A stretch of DNA of 47,638 nucleotides from Parvibaculum sp036499025. Its GTDB lineage: Bacteria; Pseudomonadota; Alphaproteobacteria; Parvibaculales; Parvibaculaceae. The stretch spans positions 1 through 47,638 of the forward strand of contig DASYEM010000061.1 of assembly GCA_036499025.1 (NCBI GenBank). The letters run 5' to 3'. The position numbers and the translations under genes are program-made. The notes below the pieces were generated by a model that ran no database searches, was not told the origin of the DNA, and saw nothing but the letters and a program-made list of their open reading frames with translations. Below are positions 25,904-34,169 of this stretch, piece by piece; within the stretch, counting starts at the first letter, position 1, and each line of letters begins with the position of its first letter.

Positions 25904-28588
25904 ATGTCGATCCGCAATCTCGACAAGATGTTCGCGCCGAAATCCGTTGCGCTGATCGGCGCCAGTTCCAAAGCGGTTAGTGTGGGTCAGGTTCTATTGA
26001 AAAACCTCACCACGGCGGGATTTCAAGGGTCCGTCGCGGCGGTCAATCCGCATACGCCGGACCTTGGCCGCATCAAGGCCGTGGCGAATATCGCCGCCCT
26101 TGCCGAGACGCCGGATCTCGCGATCGTCGCGACGCCGCCCCAGACCGTGCCCGGCATCATCGAGGAACTCGGGCGGCGCGGCACCAAGGCTGCCGTCGTC
26201 ATCACGGCGGGCTTCGGCGAGCTTGGCGACGAGGGACGAGCCTTGCAGGCGCGGATGCTCGAAGCGGCGAGGCCGTCGCTGATGCGTATTGCCGGGCCCA
26301 ATTGTCTCGGCATCATGGTGCCGGGCGTCGGTCTCAACGCGTCCTTCGCGCATCTCAATCCGCTGAAAGGCGATATCGCCTTCGTCTCGCAGTCGGGCGC
26401 CGTCGTCACCGCCATGCTCGACTGGGCGACGACGCGTGGCATCGGCTTTTCGCACATCGTTTCGTTGGGCGGCATGTCGGATGTCGATTTCGGCGACATG
26501 CTCGATTATCTGGCGCGCGATCCGCAGACGCGCAGCATTCTGCTCTATATCGAATCCGTGCGCGATGCGCGGAAGTTTCTGTCGGCCGGACGGCAGGCGG
26601 CGCGTTTGAAGCCCGTGCTCATCATCAAGTCGGGGCGGCATGCAGCGGCGGCGAAGGCAGCGGCCTCGCATACCGGTGCGCTGGCCGGATCGGACGCCGT
26701 CTATCAGGCCGCATTCCGCCGCGCGGGCATGTTGCGCGTCGATGGCATCGAGGACTTGTTCGATGCGGTCGAAACGCTCTCGACACGACCAGAGCGCAAG
26801 CCGCTTGCCGGTAGCAGGCTCGCCATTCTCACCAATGGCGGCGGTGTCGGCGTGCTTTCCACCGATTTCGTCATGGACGAAGGCGGGCGCATGGCCGAGC
26901 TTGCGCCGGAGACGATTACGGCTCTCGACGCGGTCCTGCCGCGCACATGGAGCCGTGCCAACCCGGTCGATATCATCGGCGACGCGCCAGCCAGTCGCTA
27001 CGCCGCGTCGATAGAGCTGCTGCTGCGCGATCCCAATACCGATGCGATCCTTGCGTTGAACTGCCCGACCGCCGTGGTCGACAATGTCGCGGCGGCACAC
27101 GCCGTGGCGGATGCGGCGGAGAAAAGTTCAAAGCCCGTCTTCACGAGCTGGATCGGTGACCAGGGTGCGCGGGCAGGGCGGCAGGTCTTCATGGACCGCA
27201 AGGTGCCGACCTATGAGACGCCGAACCAGGCGATCCACGCCTTCATGCTTCAGCTCCGTTACCAGCGCAATCAGCGCCTGCTGATGGAAATTCCGCCGGC
27301 GGGGCCCGCCATACCCGACCACGATCTCGCCAAGGCGCGCAAGATCGTCAAGACGGTGCTCGCCGAAAAACGCGAATGGCTGAACGAATGGGAAGCGAAA
27401 TCATTGCTCGGCGCTTACGGCATTCCCATTGTTGAAACCCGCACCGTTCACGATGCCGATGAAGCAGCGCAAGCGGCAGGGGAGATCGGTTTTCCCGCCG
27501 TGCTGAAAATTCTGTCGCCCGACATCACGCACAAGACGGATGTCGGCGGTGTCGCCCTGGGCCTCGAAACAGCGGAAGCTGTGCGCGATGCAGCGAAGAT
27601 GATGATCGAGAATGTCGGCCGCGCCGCGCATGGTGCGCGCGTCGAGGGATTTACCGTACAGCGCATGGTGAGCCGTCCCCATGCACTCGAACTTATTCTC
27701 GGCATTGTGGACGATGCGACATTTGGGCCTGCGATCCTTTTCGGGCAAGGCGGCACGGCGGTTGAAATCATACGCGACAAGGCGATGGCGTTGCCGCCGC
27801 TCAATCGCGTTCTGGCCGACGATCTCATCCGGCGCACGCGCGTTTCAAAACTGCTGGAAGGTTATCGCGGGCGCCCGCCTGCCGATTTCTCTGCCATTGC
27901 CGGAGTGCTGATGGCGCTGGGCGATCTTGCCGCCGATTTGCCGGAGGTGTGGGAGCTCGACATCAATCCGCTCTGGGCCGATGAGGATGGGGTTGTCGCA
28001 CTTGATGCGCGCGTGCGCGTGCGGGCCGCGAAAGAGTCCGGCACGGCGCGGTTTGCGGTAAAGCCTTATCCCGCCGACCTCGAAGGCGTCATCAAGGGCC
28101 GCGACGGGCGCGCTTTTCCGATGCGTCCGATCAGGCCGGAGGATACGCAGCTCATCGATACGGCGCTGGAAAATACCGCGCCGGAAGATTTGCGCATGCG
28201 CTTTCTTTCGCCTTTGCGCCGCCTGCCGCGCCAGCTCGCGGCCCGCCTGACGCAGATCGACTATGACCGCGAAATGGCTTTCGTTGTGTTCACCGATGAC
28301 AGCAAGGCCGAGGTCGCCGCCGTCGGACGCCTGTCGGAAGACCCCGATCGTGAGCGGGCGGAATATGCGGTGCTGGTTCGCACCGACCGGCAGGGCCTCG
28401 GGCTCGGCTATGCCTTGATGGCTCATCTGATCGCCTATGCGACGTCGCGCGGTGTCGGGCAGCTGTTCGGCCATGTGCTGCGCGAGAATACGCCCATGCT
28501 CGACCTCTGCGACGCGTTCGGCTTCACGCGTGACCGGATCGATGGCGAACCGGGCGTCGTCGAAGTGGTTCTGGATTTGAAGGGCTGA
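25904..28588 (+). CDS. Acyl-CoA synthetase (NDP-forming) / GNAT fusion, Pat-like protein acetyltransferase
   Basis: Protein of 894 residues. It has a CoA-binding Rossmann domain (about 8-135, with SVALIGASS), two succinyl-CoA-ligase-like segments with FVSQSGAVVTAMLDW and the SHTGALAG motif (His256), an ATP-grasp domain (about 480-700, with EWEAKSLLGAYGIPIVETRT), and a C-terminal GNAT acetyltransferase (about 725-894, with AEYAVLVRTDRQGLGLGYAL). This is the architecture of Pat/YfiQ, which acetylates lysines in acyl-CoA synthetases using acetyl-CoA. The His of SHTG is the residue phosphorylated in active ADP-forming synthetases; its presence here suggests ligase activity may be kept. The gene stands alone between divergent and convergent neighbours. 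Confidence 0.9.
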   Translation: MSIRNLDKMFAPKSVALIGASSKAVSVGQVLLKNLTTAGFQGSVAAVNPHTPDLGRIKAVANIAALAETPDLAIVATPPQTVPGIIEELGRRGTKAAVVITAGFGELGDEGRALQARMLEAARPSLMRIAGPNCLGIMVPGVGLNASFAHLNPLKGDIAFVSQSGAVVTAMLDWATTRGIGFSHIVSLGGMSDVDFGDMLDYLARDPQTRSILLYIESVRDARKFLSAGRQAARLKPVLIIKSGRHAAAAKAAASHTGALAGSDAVYQAAFRRAGMLRVDGIEDLFDAVETLSTRPERKPLAGSRLAILTNGGGVGVLSTDFVMDEGGRMAELAPETITALDAVLPRTWSRANPVDIIGDAPASRYAASIELLLRDPNTDAILALNCPTAVVDNVAAAHAVADAAEKSSKPVFTSWIGDQGARAGRQVFMDRKVPTYETPNQAIHAFMLQLRYQRNQRLLMEIPPAGPAIPDHDLAKARKIVKTVLAEKREWLNEWEAKSLLGAYGIPIVETRTVHDADEAAQAAGEIGFPAVLKILSPDITHKTDVGGVALGLETAEAVRDAAKMMIENVGRAAHGARVEGFTVQRMVSRPHALELILGIVDDATFGPAILFGQGGTAVEIIRDKAMALPPLNRVLADDLIRRTRVSKLLEGYRGRPPADFSAIAGVLMALGDLAADLPEVWELDINPLWADEDGVVALDARVRVRAAKESGTARFAVKPYPADLEGVIKGRDGRAFPMRPIRPEDTQLIDTALENTAPEDLRMRFLSPLRRLPRQLAARLTQIDYDREMAFVVFTDDSKAEVAAVGRLSEDPDRERAEYAVLVRTDRQGLGLGYALMAHLIAYATSRGVGQLFGHVLRENTPMLDLCDAFGFTRDRIDGEPGVVEVVLDLKG

Positions 28589-28596
28589 TGGCAAAA

Positions 28597-28617
28597 GGAG
28601 CGCCCTAAGGGCGCTCC
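28597..28617 (-). terminator. Terminator of hsp20 (possibly shared with the convergent gene)
   Basis: A 9-bp perfect stem GGAGCGCCC / GGGCGCTCC with a 3-base loop, followed by TTTT on the minus strand. It is 12 bases past the hsp20 stop and 8 bases past the stop of the convergent Pat-like gene. Confidence 0.78.
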
Positions 28618-28629
28618 TCAAGCGGATCG

Positions 28630-29091
28630 TTACTCGGCTGCTGCGAGCGTGCCTTCAATCGCTTTTGCCTTGGGGGCGGTCTCGATCGAAATCTGGCGCG
28701 GCTTCAACTGTTCGGGGATCTGGCGCACGAGGTCCACGTGCAGAAGCCCGTTCACAAGGGTGGCGCCCTTGACCTCGACATGATCTGCAAGCTGGAAGCG
28801 GCGCTCGAAGCTGCGTCCGGCGATGCCTTGATGGAGATAATTGACGTTTTCAGGTTCGGCGCGCTTGCCCGAAATGGTCAGCACATTCTGCTTCACTTCG
28901 ATGGCGAGGTCGCTTTCGGCAAAACCGGCGACGGCCATCGAGATACGATAGTCGCTCTCGCCGAGCCGCTCGATATTGTAGGGCGGATAGGTTGGCGATC
29001 CGGCCTCGCGGGTGACGGATTCCAGCAGCGAGTGCAATTGATCGAAACCGACGGTGGAGCGATAGAGGGGCGAAAAATCAAAGGTTCTCAT
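28630..29091 (-). CDS. Small heat-shock protein, Hsp20/alpha-crystallin family
   Basis: Protein of 153 residues from ATG at 29091, with AAGGATG as ribosome site; an in-frame ATG 12 codons upstream has no such site. The N-terminus MRTFDFSPLYRSTVGFDQL is typical of the alphaproteobacterial IbpA/HspA class. The alpha-crystallin domain spans about 38-130, with the signature GLLHVDLVRQIPE, and the C-terminal anchor IxI is ISI in KPRQISIE. It binds unfolding proteins and holds them for refolding by DnaK/ClpB. A sigma-32-like promoter and a ROSE-like hairpin precede it, so both transcription and translation should rise with temperature. Confidence 0.93.
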   Translation of the reverse strand: MRTFDFSPLYRSTVGFDQLHSLLESVTREAGSPTYPPYNIERLGESDYRISMAVAGFAESDLAIEVKQNVLTISGKRAEPENVNYLHQGIAGRSFERRFQLADHVEVKGATLVNGLLHVDLVRQIPEQLKPRQISIETAPKAKAIEGTLAAAE

Positions 29092-29205
29092 GGCCGTTAC
29101 ATCCTTTTGAAAGCGATGGTAAGTCACATGGCGAAAGGCTTTAATGCCGCCGTTTGGCCGGCTCGACTTCCGCCATTTCGAACCCGCCCAATGCGGCGTC
29201 CGATT
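29092..29205 (-). promoter_or_regulatory. ROSE-like RNA thermometer in the hsp20 leader
   Basis: If transcription starts about 7 bases past the sigma-32 -10 element, the leader is about 114 bases, within the usual ROSE range. Next to the start codon the minus strand carries CATCGCTTTC (29118-29109), which can fold onto AAAAGGATG (29108-29100). This places the UCGCU pentamer (29116-29112) opposite the AGGA ribosome site. UYGCU against AGGA, with one G looking unpaired, is the hallmark of ROSE elements that keep rhizobial small-Hsp mRNAs silent at low temperature. A second possible stem (GGCG with CGCC) lies just upstream. The fold was judged by eye. Confidence 0.6.
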
Positions 29206-29211
29206 GAGGAG

Positions 29212-29240
29212 AGATGGGAAGCCGGGGATTTTGCGTCAAG
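29212..29240 (-). promoter_or_regulatory. RpoH (sigma-32) type promoter of hsp20
   Basis: On the minus strand CTTGACG (29240-29234) and CCCATCT (29218-29212) are separated by 15 bases, a close match to the sigma-32 pattern CTTGAAA - 13 to 15 bases - CCCATNT. It overlaps the region just before the divergent Liv operon start. Confidence 0.6.
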
Positions 29241-29276
29241 ATCGGCCGATGCCGGTTTTTGCTTGGGGAATGGGGA

Positions 29277-30491
29277 ATGAAGGTGAAGATCAAATCGGCG
29301 CTTTTGGCGGCCGCGGCCCTCCTTGCGCTATCGGACGCAGCGCGGGCTGACGATGCGACGATCAGGCTCGGCGCCGCCGTTTCGCTCACCGGCAAATATT
29401 CCTCCAACGGAGCCTATACGCGGAACGGCTACGATCTCGCCGTGAGGCGGATCAACGAAGGCGGCGGCGTCAAGGTCGCGGGCAAGACCTACAAACTGTC
29501 CATTCTTTATTACGACGATGAATCCTCGCCCGCGCGCGGCGCGCAGCTTGCCGAACGACTGATCCAGCAGGACGGCGTCAAATATCTTCTCGGGCCCTAT
29601 TCGTCAGGCCTTGCTGAAGCCATGGCCCCCGTCACCGAGAAATATGGCGTGCCGATGGTCGAAGCGAATGGGGCGGCCATCTCGCTCTTTCGCAAGGGCT
29701 ACAAATATCTCTTCGCCGTGCTGACGACGACCGATCAATATCTCAAAGGCGCTGTGGAGCTTGCCGCCGCGAGCGCGCCGGATTCGAAAAAGCTCAAGGT
29801 CGCGATGGCTTTCGAGAACGATCCCTTCTCGCAGGATGTGCGCGCCGGTGTTTCGGACGATGCGAAGCGTTTCGGCATGAAGGTCGTCGTCGATGACAAG
29901 CTGCCACCCGAGCTCAACGACATGTCGGCAACGCTCACCAAGGTGAAGCTGCTGAAGCCCGATCTGTTGATCGTGTCCGGTCATGAAAAGGGCGCGGCGA
30001 CGGCGGTGCGCCAGATCGCGGACCAGCGGGTCAATGTCCCGATGCTCGCGATGACCCATTGCGACAGCGCGCAGATCGCCGAGAAGCTCGGCAAGATTGC
30101 CGAATATACGCTGTGCGGCGCGCAATGGGCTGCCTCGCTCACCTATTCGGACACGCTGTTCGGCAAGGCAAGCGATTACGCCGCGCTCTATCAGAAAACC
30201 TACAACGAGGCCGCGCCCTATCAGGCGGCGGAATCGAGCGCCGCCGTGCAGGTCTTCGCCGACGCCTTCGCGCGGGCGGGCAGCCTCGATCCAAAGGCGG
30301 TGCGCGACGCGTTGTCGAAGACGGACATCAAGACTTTTTACGGCCCCATCAAATTCGATGAGACCGGCAAAAACGTCGCCAAGCCGACTGTGATCCTTCA
30401 GGTGCAGGACGGCAAATATGTCGTCGTCTATCCCGAGAAGTGGGCGGAGGCGAAGCTTCGCACGCCGACACCCACCTGGGACAAAAGGTAA
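29277..30491 (+). CDS. ABC transporter substrate-binding protein, branched-chain amino-acid (LivJ) type
   Basis: Protein of 404 residues. ATG at 29277 follows the purine-rich GGGGAATGGGGA and starts a clear signal peptide (MKVKIKSALLAAAALLALSD, cleavage after ARA near residue 24). The earlier in-frame start at 29214 would bury the signal peptide. The mature part is a two-lobed periplasmic-binding fold type I: AAVSLTGKYSSNGAYTRNGY, then LLGPYSSGLAEAMAPVTEKY. It delivers its ligand to the permeases encoded downstream. Family members bind leucine-type amino acids, but also amides, urea and aromatic compounds, so the ligand is open. Confidence 0.92.
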   Translation: MKVKIKSALLAAAALLALSDAARADDATIRLGAAVSLTGKYSSNGAYTRNGYDLAVRRINEGGGVKVAGKTYKLSILYYDDESSPARGAQLAERLIQQDGVKYLLGPYSSGLAEAMAPVTEKYGVPMVEANGAAISLFRKGYKYLFAVLTTTDQYLKGAVELAAASAPDSKKLKVAMAFENDPFSQDVRAGVSDDAKRFGMKVVVDDKLPPELNDMSATLTKVKLLKPDLLIVSGHEKGAATAVRQIADQRVNVPMLAMTHCDSAQIAEKLGKIAEYTLCGAQWAASLTYSDTLFGKASDYAALYQKTYNEAAPYQAAESSAAVQVFADAFARAGSLDPKAVRDALSKTDIKTFYGPIKFDETGKNVAKPTVILQVQDGKYVVVYPEKWAEAKLRTPTPTWDKR

Positions 30492-30500
30492 ATCCTCAGC

Positions 30501-31403
30501 GTGTTCGATAATATCCTTCTTCTCGTCCAAAATCCGTCCTTCGCACTCGACGTCGTGCTGAACGGCATGCTGGTCGGCGCGATCTTCGCGCTGGCCGCTT
30601 ATGGCATGTCGCTCGTCTGGGGTGTGCTCAACATCGTCAATATCGTGCAGGGCGAACTCGTCATGCTCGGCGGGTTCATCACTTTCGCCTTGGTGGAGCA
30701 TGGCGTGCCTGCGCTGGTCAGCCTGCCGCTTGCTTGCGCCGCGATGTTCGTCGTCGGCTGGGGGCTCTATCGCACGGTGATCTTCCGCGTCGTCGACAAG
30801 GATCTTTTCATCTCGATCCTCGCAACCTTTGGCCTTTCCATCGTCATCCAGCAATTGACCAATACGGTCTTCGGCTCCGATGTGCGCAGCGTCGATACGG
30901 GCATGGGTTCGTTCTACATGCTGGACGGCAATGTTACCGTTGCCTGGATCAAGGTCGTCGCCTTCGCGCTGGCGCTGGTCACGGGCTTTGCGCTCTGGCT
31001 CTTTCTGCGTCATGCGCGACTTGGCCAGGCAATCCGCGCCACGGCGCAGAACCCGCGCGCGGCGCATATTCTCGGCATCGATACGGATCGCGTTTATGCA
31101 CTGACCTACGGGCTCAACGCGGCGCTTTGCGGCGCGGCAGGAAGTCTCGCGGTCATGGCCTGGACCATTCACCCCTATATCGGCCTGCCTTATACGGTGC
31201 GCTCTTTCATGATCGTCGTCGTCGCCGGTCTCGGCAATGTCGGCGGCGTCGTCGCGGCGGGGCTAGGTCTTGGCGCCCTCGAAAACATGGCGGGCTTCGT
31301 TCTCGGCGCCGAATATCAGATCGCCTTTGTTTTTACGCTGATGGTGCTGATCCTTATCTGGCGCAACTGGCGCGCCTCGCGGCGCAGAACCTATCTCTCA
31401 TGA
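30501..31403 (+). CDS. livH: Branched-chain amino-acid type ABC permease LivH
   Basis: Protein of 300 residues from GTG at 30501, 9 bases after the binding-protein stop. It is a hydrophobic protein with about eight membrane helices and the LivH signature region (LGIDTDRVYALTYGLNAALCGAAG and GLGNVGGVVAAGL). It forms the transmembrane channel with LivM. Its stop overlaps the livM start in ATGA at 31400. Confidence 0.93.
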   Translation: MFDNILLLVQNPSFALDVVLNGMLVGAIFALAAYGMSLVWGVLNIVNIVQGELVMLGGFITFALVEHGVPALVSLPLACAAMFVVGWGLYRTVIFRVVDKDLFISILATFGLSIVIQQLTNTVFGSDVRSVDTGMGSFYMLDGNVTVAWIKVVAFALALVTGFALWLFLRHARLGQAIRATAQNPRAAHILGIDTDRVYALTYGLNAALCGAAGSLAVMAWTIHPYIGLPYTVRSFMIVVVAGLGNVGGVVAAGLGLGALENMAGFVLGAEYQIAFVFTLMVLILIWRNWRASRRRTYLS

Positions 31404-32380
31404 TCGAAAACATTCTCGATAGGATGCAGCGCATTCCCGAACCGGCGCTGCTTGTCGGCCTCGGGATTTTGTCGCTGGCCGCGCCGTTTATCGCGCCGGG
31501 TTTTGCGACACAGCTTGCCTTTCTCTGGTTGATGGTCGTGCTCTCCCAGACCTGGGACGTGCTCGGCGGGCAGATGGGTTATAATTCCTTCGGCAATATC
31601 GTCTTCTTCGGTATCGGTTGTTATGCCTGCGCGGTTGTGCAGCGTGATAGCGGCTTGCCTTACTATGAAGCGCTGGCGCTCGGGCTATGCGTTGCGGGGT
31701 TCGTCTCGCTTCTTTCCGCCTTGCTGTTCGGTGCCGCGCTGCTCGGCATTCGCGGACACTATTTCGCCATCGCGACGCTCGGCCTCGGCATTGCGGCGGG
31801 CGAAATCGCGGCGGGCTGGGATTACATCGGGGCTGGCTCCGGCATGGCGATGCCGCTTTATCCCGGCGCTCTCGGCCACCGCGAATTGTTTTTCTACTTC
31901 GTGATGTTCGGCATCGCGACGGCCTGCTTCTTCACTTTGCGCTGGCTCTACGCGACACGTTTCGGTTTGGCGATGAATGCCATCCGCGACGATGAAGACA
32001 AGGCGGAGGCGATGGGCCTGCGCACCACGACGATCAAGACCGTCGCCTGGTCGATCTCGGCGCTTTTTCTCGGCCTGGCGGGCGGCGTCACCGGCAACAT
32101 GCTCGGCTTCATCGACCCGCGCGACGTTGCCTTTTCTGGCGCGACCTTCGGCGTCTGGATGGTGCTGATGGCGATCCTCGGCGGCAAGGGTACGCTTTGG
32201 GGACCTGTGATCGGCGCGGCGATCTTCCAGATCGCCAAGGAGCTTTTCTGGGTCTATCTGCTCGGCTGGCAGCGCGTCGCGCTCGGTCTGCTGATCGTCG
32301 CCATTGTTCTGTTCTTCCCGCAAGGCATCTTGGGCTGGGTCGCATCGAAGCGCCGCGCCGTCGCGGGAGGCGCGCTGTGA
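31400..32380 (+). CDS. livM: Branched-chain amino-acid type ABC permease LivM
   Basis: Protein of 326 residues. The same frame is open from 30734, but that stretch overlaps livH and has no membrane-protein character, so I start at ATG 31400 (MIENILDRMQ), inside the ATGA overlap with livH. The family motif QMGYNSFGNIVFFGIGCYA and the loop MNAIRDDEDKAEAMGL, which docks to the ATPase, are present. About eight to nine membrane helices. It is the second channel subunit of the transporter. Confidence 0.93.
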   Translation: MIENILDRMQRIPEPALLVGLGILSLAAPFIAPGFATQLAFLWLMVVLSQTWDVLGGQMGYNSFGNIVFFGIGCYACAVVQRDSGLPYYEALALGLCVAGFVSLLSALLFGAALLGIRGHYFAIATLGLGIAAGEIAAGWDYIGAGSGMAMPLYPGALGHRELFFYFVMFGIATACFFTLRWLYATRFGLAMNAIRDDEDKAEAMGLRTTTIKTVAWSISALFLGLAGGVTGNMLGFIDPRDVAFSGATFGVWMVLMAILGGKGTLWGPVIGAAIFQIAKELFWVYLLGWQRVALGLLIVAIVLFFPQGILGWVASKRRAVAGGAL

Positions 32381-33120
32381 GCCTGCTTCTCGACGTGTGC
32401 GATGTAACGAAGCGATTTGGTGGTGTTGTCGCCAATGACGGCGTCTCGCTTCGAATAAGACAAGGCGAGATCGCCGGGCTGATCGGGCCGAACGGCTCGG
32501 GCAAGACCACTGTCTTCGGTTGCATCACCGGCGCTTTTCCCATCGATGGCGGTGAAGTCTATTTCGAAGGCAAGCCGATTTCACGTCTGCGCGTCGGCCC
32601 CATCGCGAGGGCCGGGCTTGTGCGCACCTATCAGCAGACGCGCGTCTACGGCGAGATGACCTGCATGGAGAACATGCAGATAAGCTCGCGCGACGCTCAG
32701 GGCAGCGTTTTGTCGCTACTGAAATTGCGCGCCCGCGGCGTCGATACACGGGCGAATGAGCTGCTGGATTTTGTGGGGCTGCACGAAAAGCGTTTGGATA
32801 AAGCGGGACGCTTGAGTTTCGGTCAGCAGAAGCTTCTCGAATTCGCCATGGCGCTGATGAGCGAGCCAAAGCTCCTGCTGCTCGACGAACCGACAGCAGG
32901 CATCAATCCGACGCTTATCAACGGCCTGATCGACCGCTTGAAGCGTGCCAATGAAGAACTGGGCGTGACGCTTCTCGTCATCGAACACAATATGCGGGTC
33001 ATCATGAATCTCGCCCAGACCATCACCTGCCTCGCACATGGCAAGGTTCTGGCTTCGGGCACGCCCGCCGAAGTGCGCGACGATCCACGGGTGCTCGATG
33101 CTTATCTCGGAGCGCAATGA
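32377..33120 (+). CDS. livG: Branched-chain amino-acid type ABC ATPase LivG
   Basis: Protein of 247 residues from GTG at 32377, overlapping the livM stop (GTGA). It has Walker A GPNGSGKTT (about 36-44), a Q-loop in YQQTRVYGEMT, the signature LSFGQQKLLEFAMAL, Walker B LLLLDEPTAGINP and a switch His in VIEHNM. The LivG-type C-terminal end (DPRVLDAYLG) is complete. It supplies ATP hydrolysis together with LivF. Confidence 0.94.
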   Translation: MSLLLDVCDVTKRFGGVVANDGVSLRIRQGEIAGLIGPNGSGKTTVFGCITGAFPIDGGEVYFEGKPISRLRVGPIARAGLVRTYQQTRVYGEMTCMENMQISSRDAQGSVLSLLKLRARGVDTRANELLDFVGLHEKRLDKAGRLSFGQQKLLEFAMALMSEPKLLLLDEPTAGINPTLINGLIDRLKRANEELGVTLLVIEHNMRVIMNLAQTITCLAHGKVLASGTPAEVRDDPRVLDAYLGAQ

Positions 33121-33977
33121 TGGCCGATGATATCAAGCGCGCGAGCGGCTATGGCGAAGGCAACGTCGCGCCATCGATTTCGGCTGCCGATGTGGCGCGC
33201 GAGGCTGATGATTTCGGACCCGGCGTCACGCATGAGGGCGTTCTGGCGTTGGCCGGCGCCGATCCCATTCTTGAATTGCGCGACCTTTGCGCCGGTTATG
33301 GCGCGATGGAAATTCTGCATGGCGTCGATCTCGCCATCGGACGCGGCCGGAGCCTTTGTCTCGTGGGGCCAAATGGCGCGGGGAAATCGACGGTGCTGCA
33401 TTCGATTTTCGGTTTCACGACAATCAAGGCCGGCACCATCATCGCGCTTGGCCGCGATGTCACGCATCTGACGCCCAGCGCCAAGCTCAGAGATGCGAAG
33501 ATCGCCTATATCCTGCAGGACAATTCGATCTTCCCGGACATGACGGTCGAAGAAAATCTGCTGATGGGCGGCTATTTGCTCGCCGACCGCAGCAAGGCGA
33601 AAGAGGCCGCCGAGCGGGTCTTCGCGCGTTACGACCGTCTTGCGAAGCGCCGCCGTGAACGCGCGGGCATCTTGTCCGGCGGCGAGCGGCGGCTGCTCGA
33701 AATCAGCCGCGCCCTTATCATGGATCCGCAAGTGCTGCTGGTCGACGAACCTTCCATTGGACTCGAGCCGCGCATGATCGACATGGTGTTCGAAATTCTC
33801 GCCGATCTGCGCGACGGGCAAGGCAAGACCATCGTCATGGTCGAGCAGAACGCCCGCCGCGGACTCGAGTTTGCCGATATCGGCTATGTGATGGTGGCGG
33901 GCCGTGTGGCGCTTGCCGCCCCCGGCGCTGAGCTTCTCGACGATCCGAAGGTCGGCCGACTTTTCCTCGGCGCCTGA
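33117..33977 (+). CDS. livF: Branched-chain amino-acid type ABC ATPase LivF, with N-terminal extension
   Basis: Protein of 286 residues whose ATG at 33117 overlaps the livG stop; a second ATG follows at 33120. The ABC domain begins only near residue 50 (ILELRDLCAGYG). Walker A is GPNGAGKST, the signature is ILSGGERRLLEISRAL and Walker B is QVLLVDEPSIGLEP. The first 50 residues (acidic, Ala- and Gly-rich) are absent from the usual LivF of about 235 residues. No later ATG start with a good ribosome site is obvious, so I keep the long form. Confidence 0.9.
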   Translation: MMADDIKRASGYGEGNVAPSISAADVAREADDFGPGVTHEGVLALAGADPILELRDLCAGYGAMEILHGVDLAIGRGRSLCLVGPNGAGKSTVLHSIFGFTTIKAGTIIALGRDVTHLTPSAKLRDAKIAYILQDNSIFPDMTVEENLLMGGYLLADRSKAKEAAERVFARYDRLAKRRRERAGILSGGERRLLEISRALIMDPQVLLVDEPSIGLEPRMIDMVFEILADLRDGQGKTIVMVEQNARRGLEFADIGYVMVAGRVALAAPGAELLDDPKVGRLFLGA

Positions 33978-34041
33978 ACAGCGAAGCGGCTCCGTGTGAG
34001 CGGGCCGCGCGAAAATCCCTATTTTTGGCCATAAATCTTGG

Positions 34042-34066
34042 GGAACCAGCGCTTCGCTGTCTCGTT
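34042..34066 (+). promoter_or_regulatory. EcfG-type general-stress promoter of small secreted protein gene 1
   Basis: GGAAC (34042-34046) and CGTT (34063-34066) are separated by exactly 16 bases. This is a perfect match to the alphaproteobacterial EcfG promoter consensus GGAAC-N16/17-CGTT. It predicts a transcript start near 34073, about 97 bases before the gene. Confidence 0.6.
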
Positions 34067-34068
34067 TC

Positions 34069-34149
34069 TGAACGGATTATGAACGCGCGCCCCAGCATGG
34101 GTTCAGGACAAACGGGGCATTTTCGCACTCAAGGATCGATCTCCGGTCC
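34069..34149 (+). promoter_or_regulatory. Conserved leader block, copy 1
   Basis: Aligns without gaps over about 70 bases, and onwards to the ribosome site, with the block at 34571-34651 (offset 502). It contains TGAAC at 34069 and 34080 (11 bases apart), GTTCA at 34101, 16 bases after the second, and a hairpin GGATCG / CGGTCC (34133-34149, one T·G pair) just before the AAGGAGG ribosome site. It could be an operator, an RNA element, or both. Confidence 0.5.
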
Positions 34150-34169
34150 CAATGCCAAGGAGGCAGACC

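Noticed and set aside
30734..31399. Long N-terminal extension of LivM
   Set aside because: It overlaps livH in another frame, is basic and not membrane-like, and an ATG in a classic ATGA overlap gives the normal LivM length.
33985..34012. Possible terminator after livF (GCGGC / GCCGC)
   Set aside because: A five-base stem with a loop of about 13 bases and no T-run is too weak.
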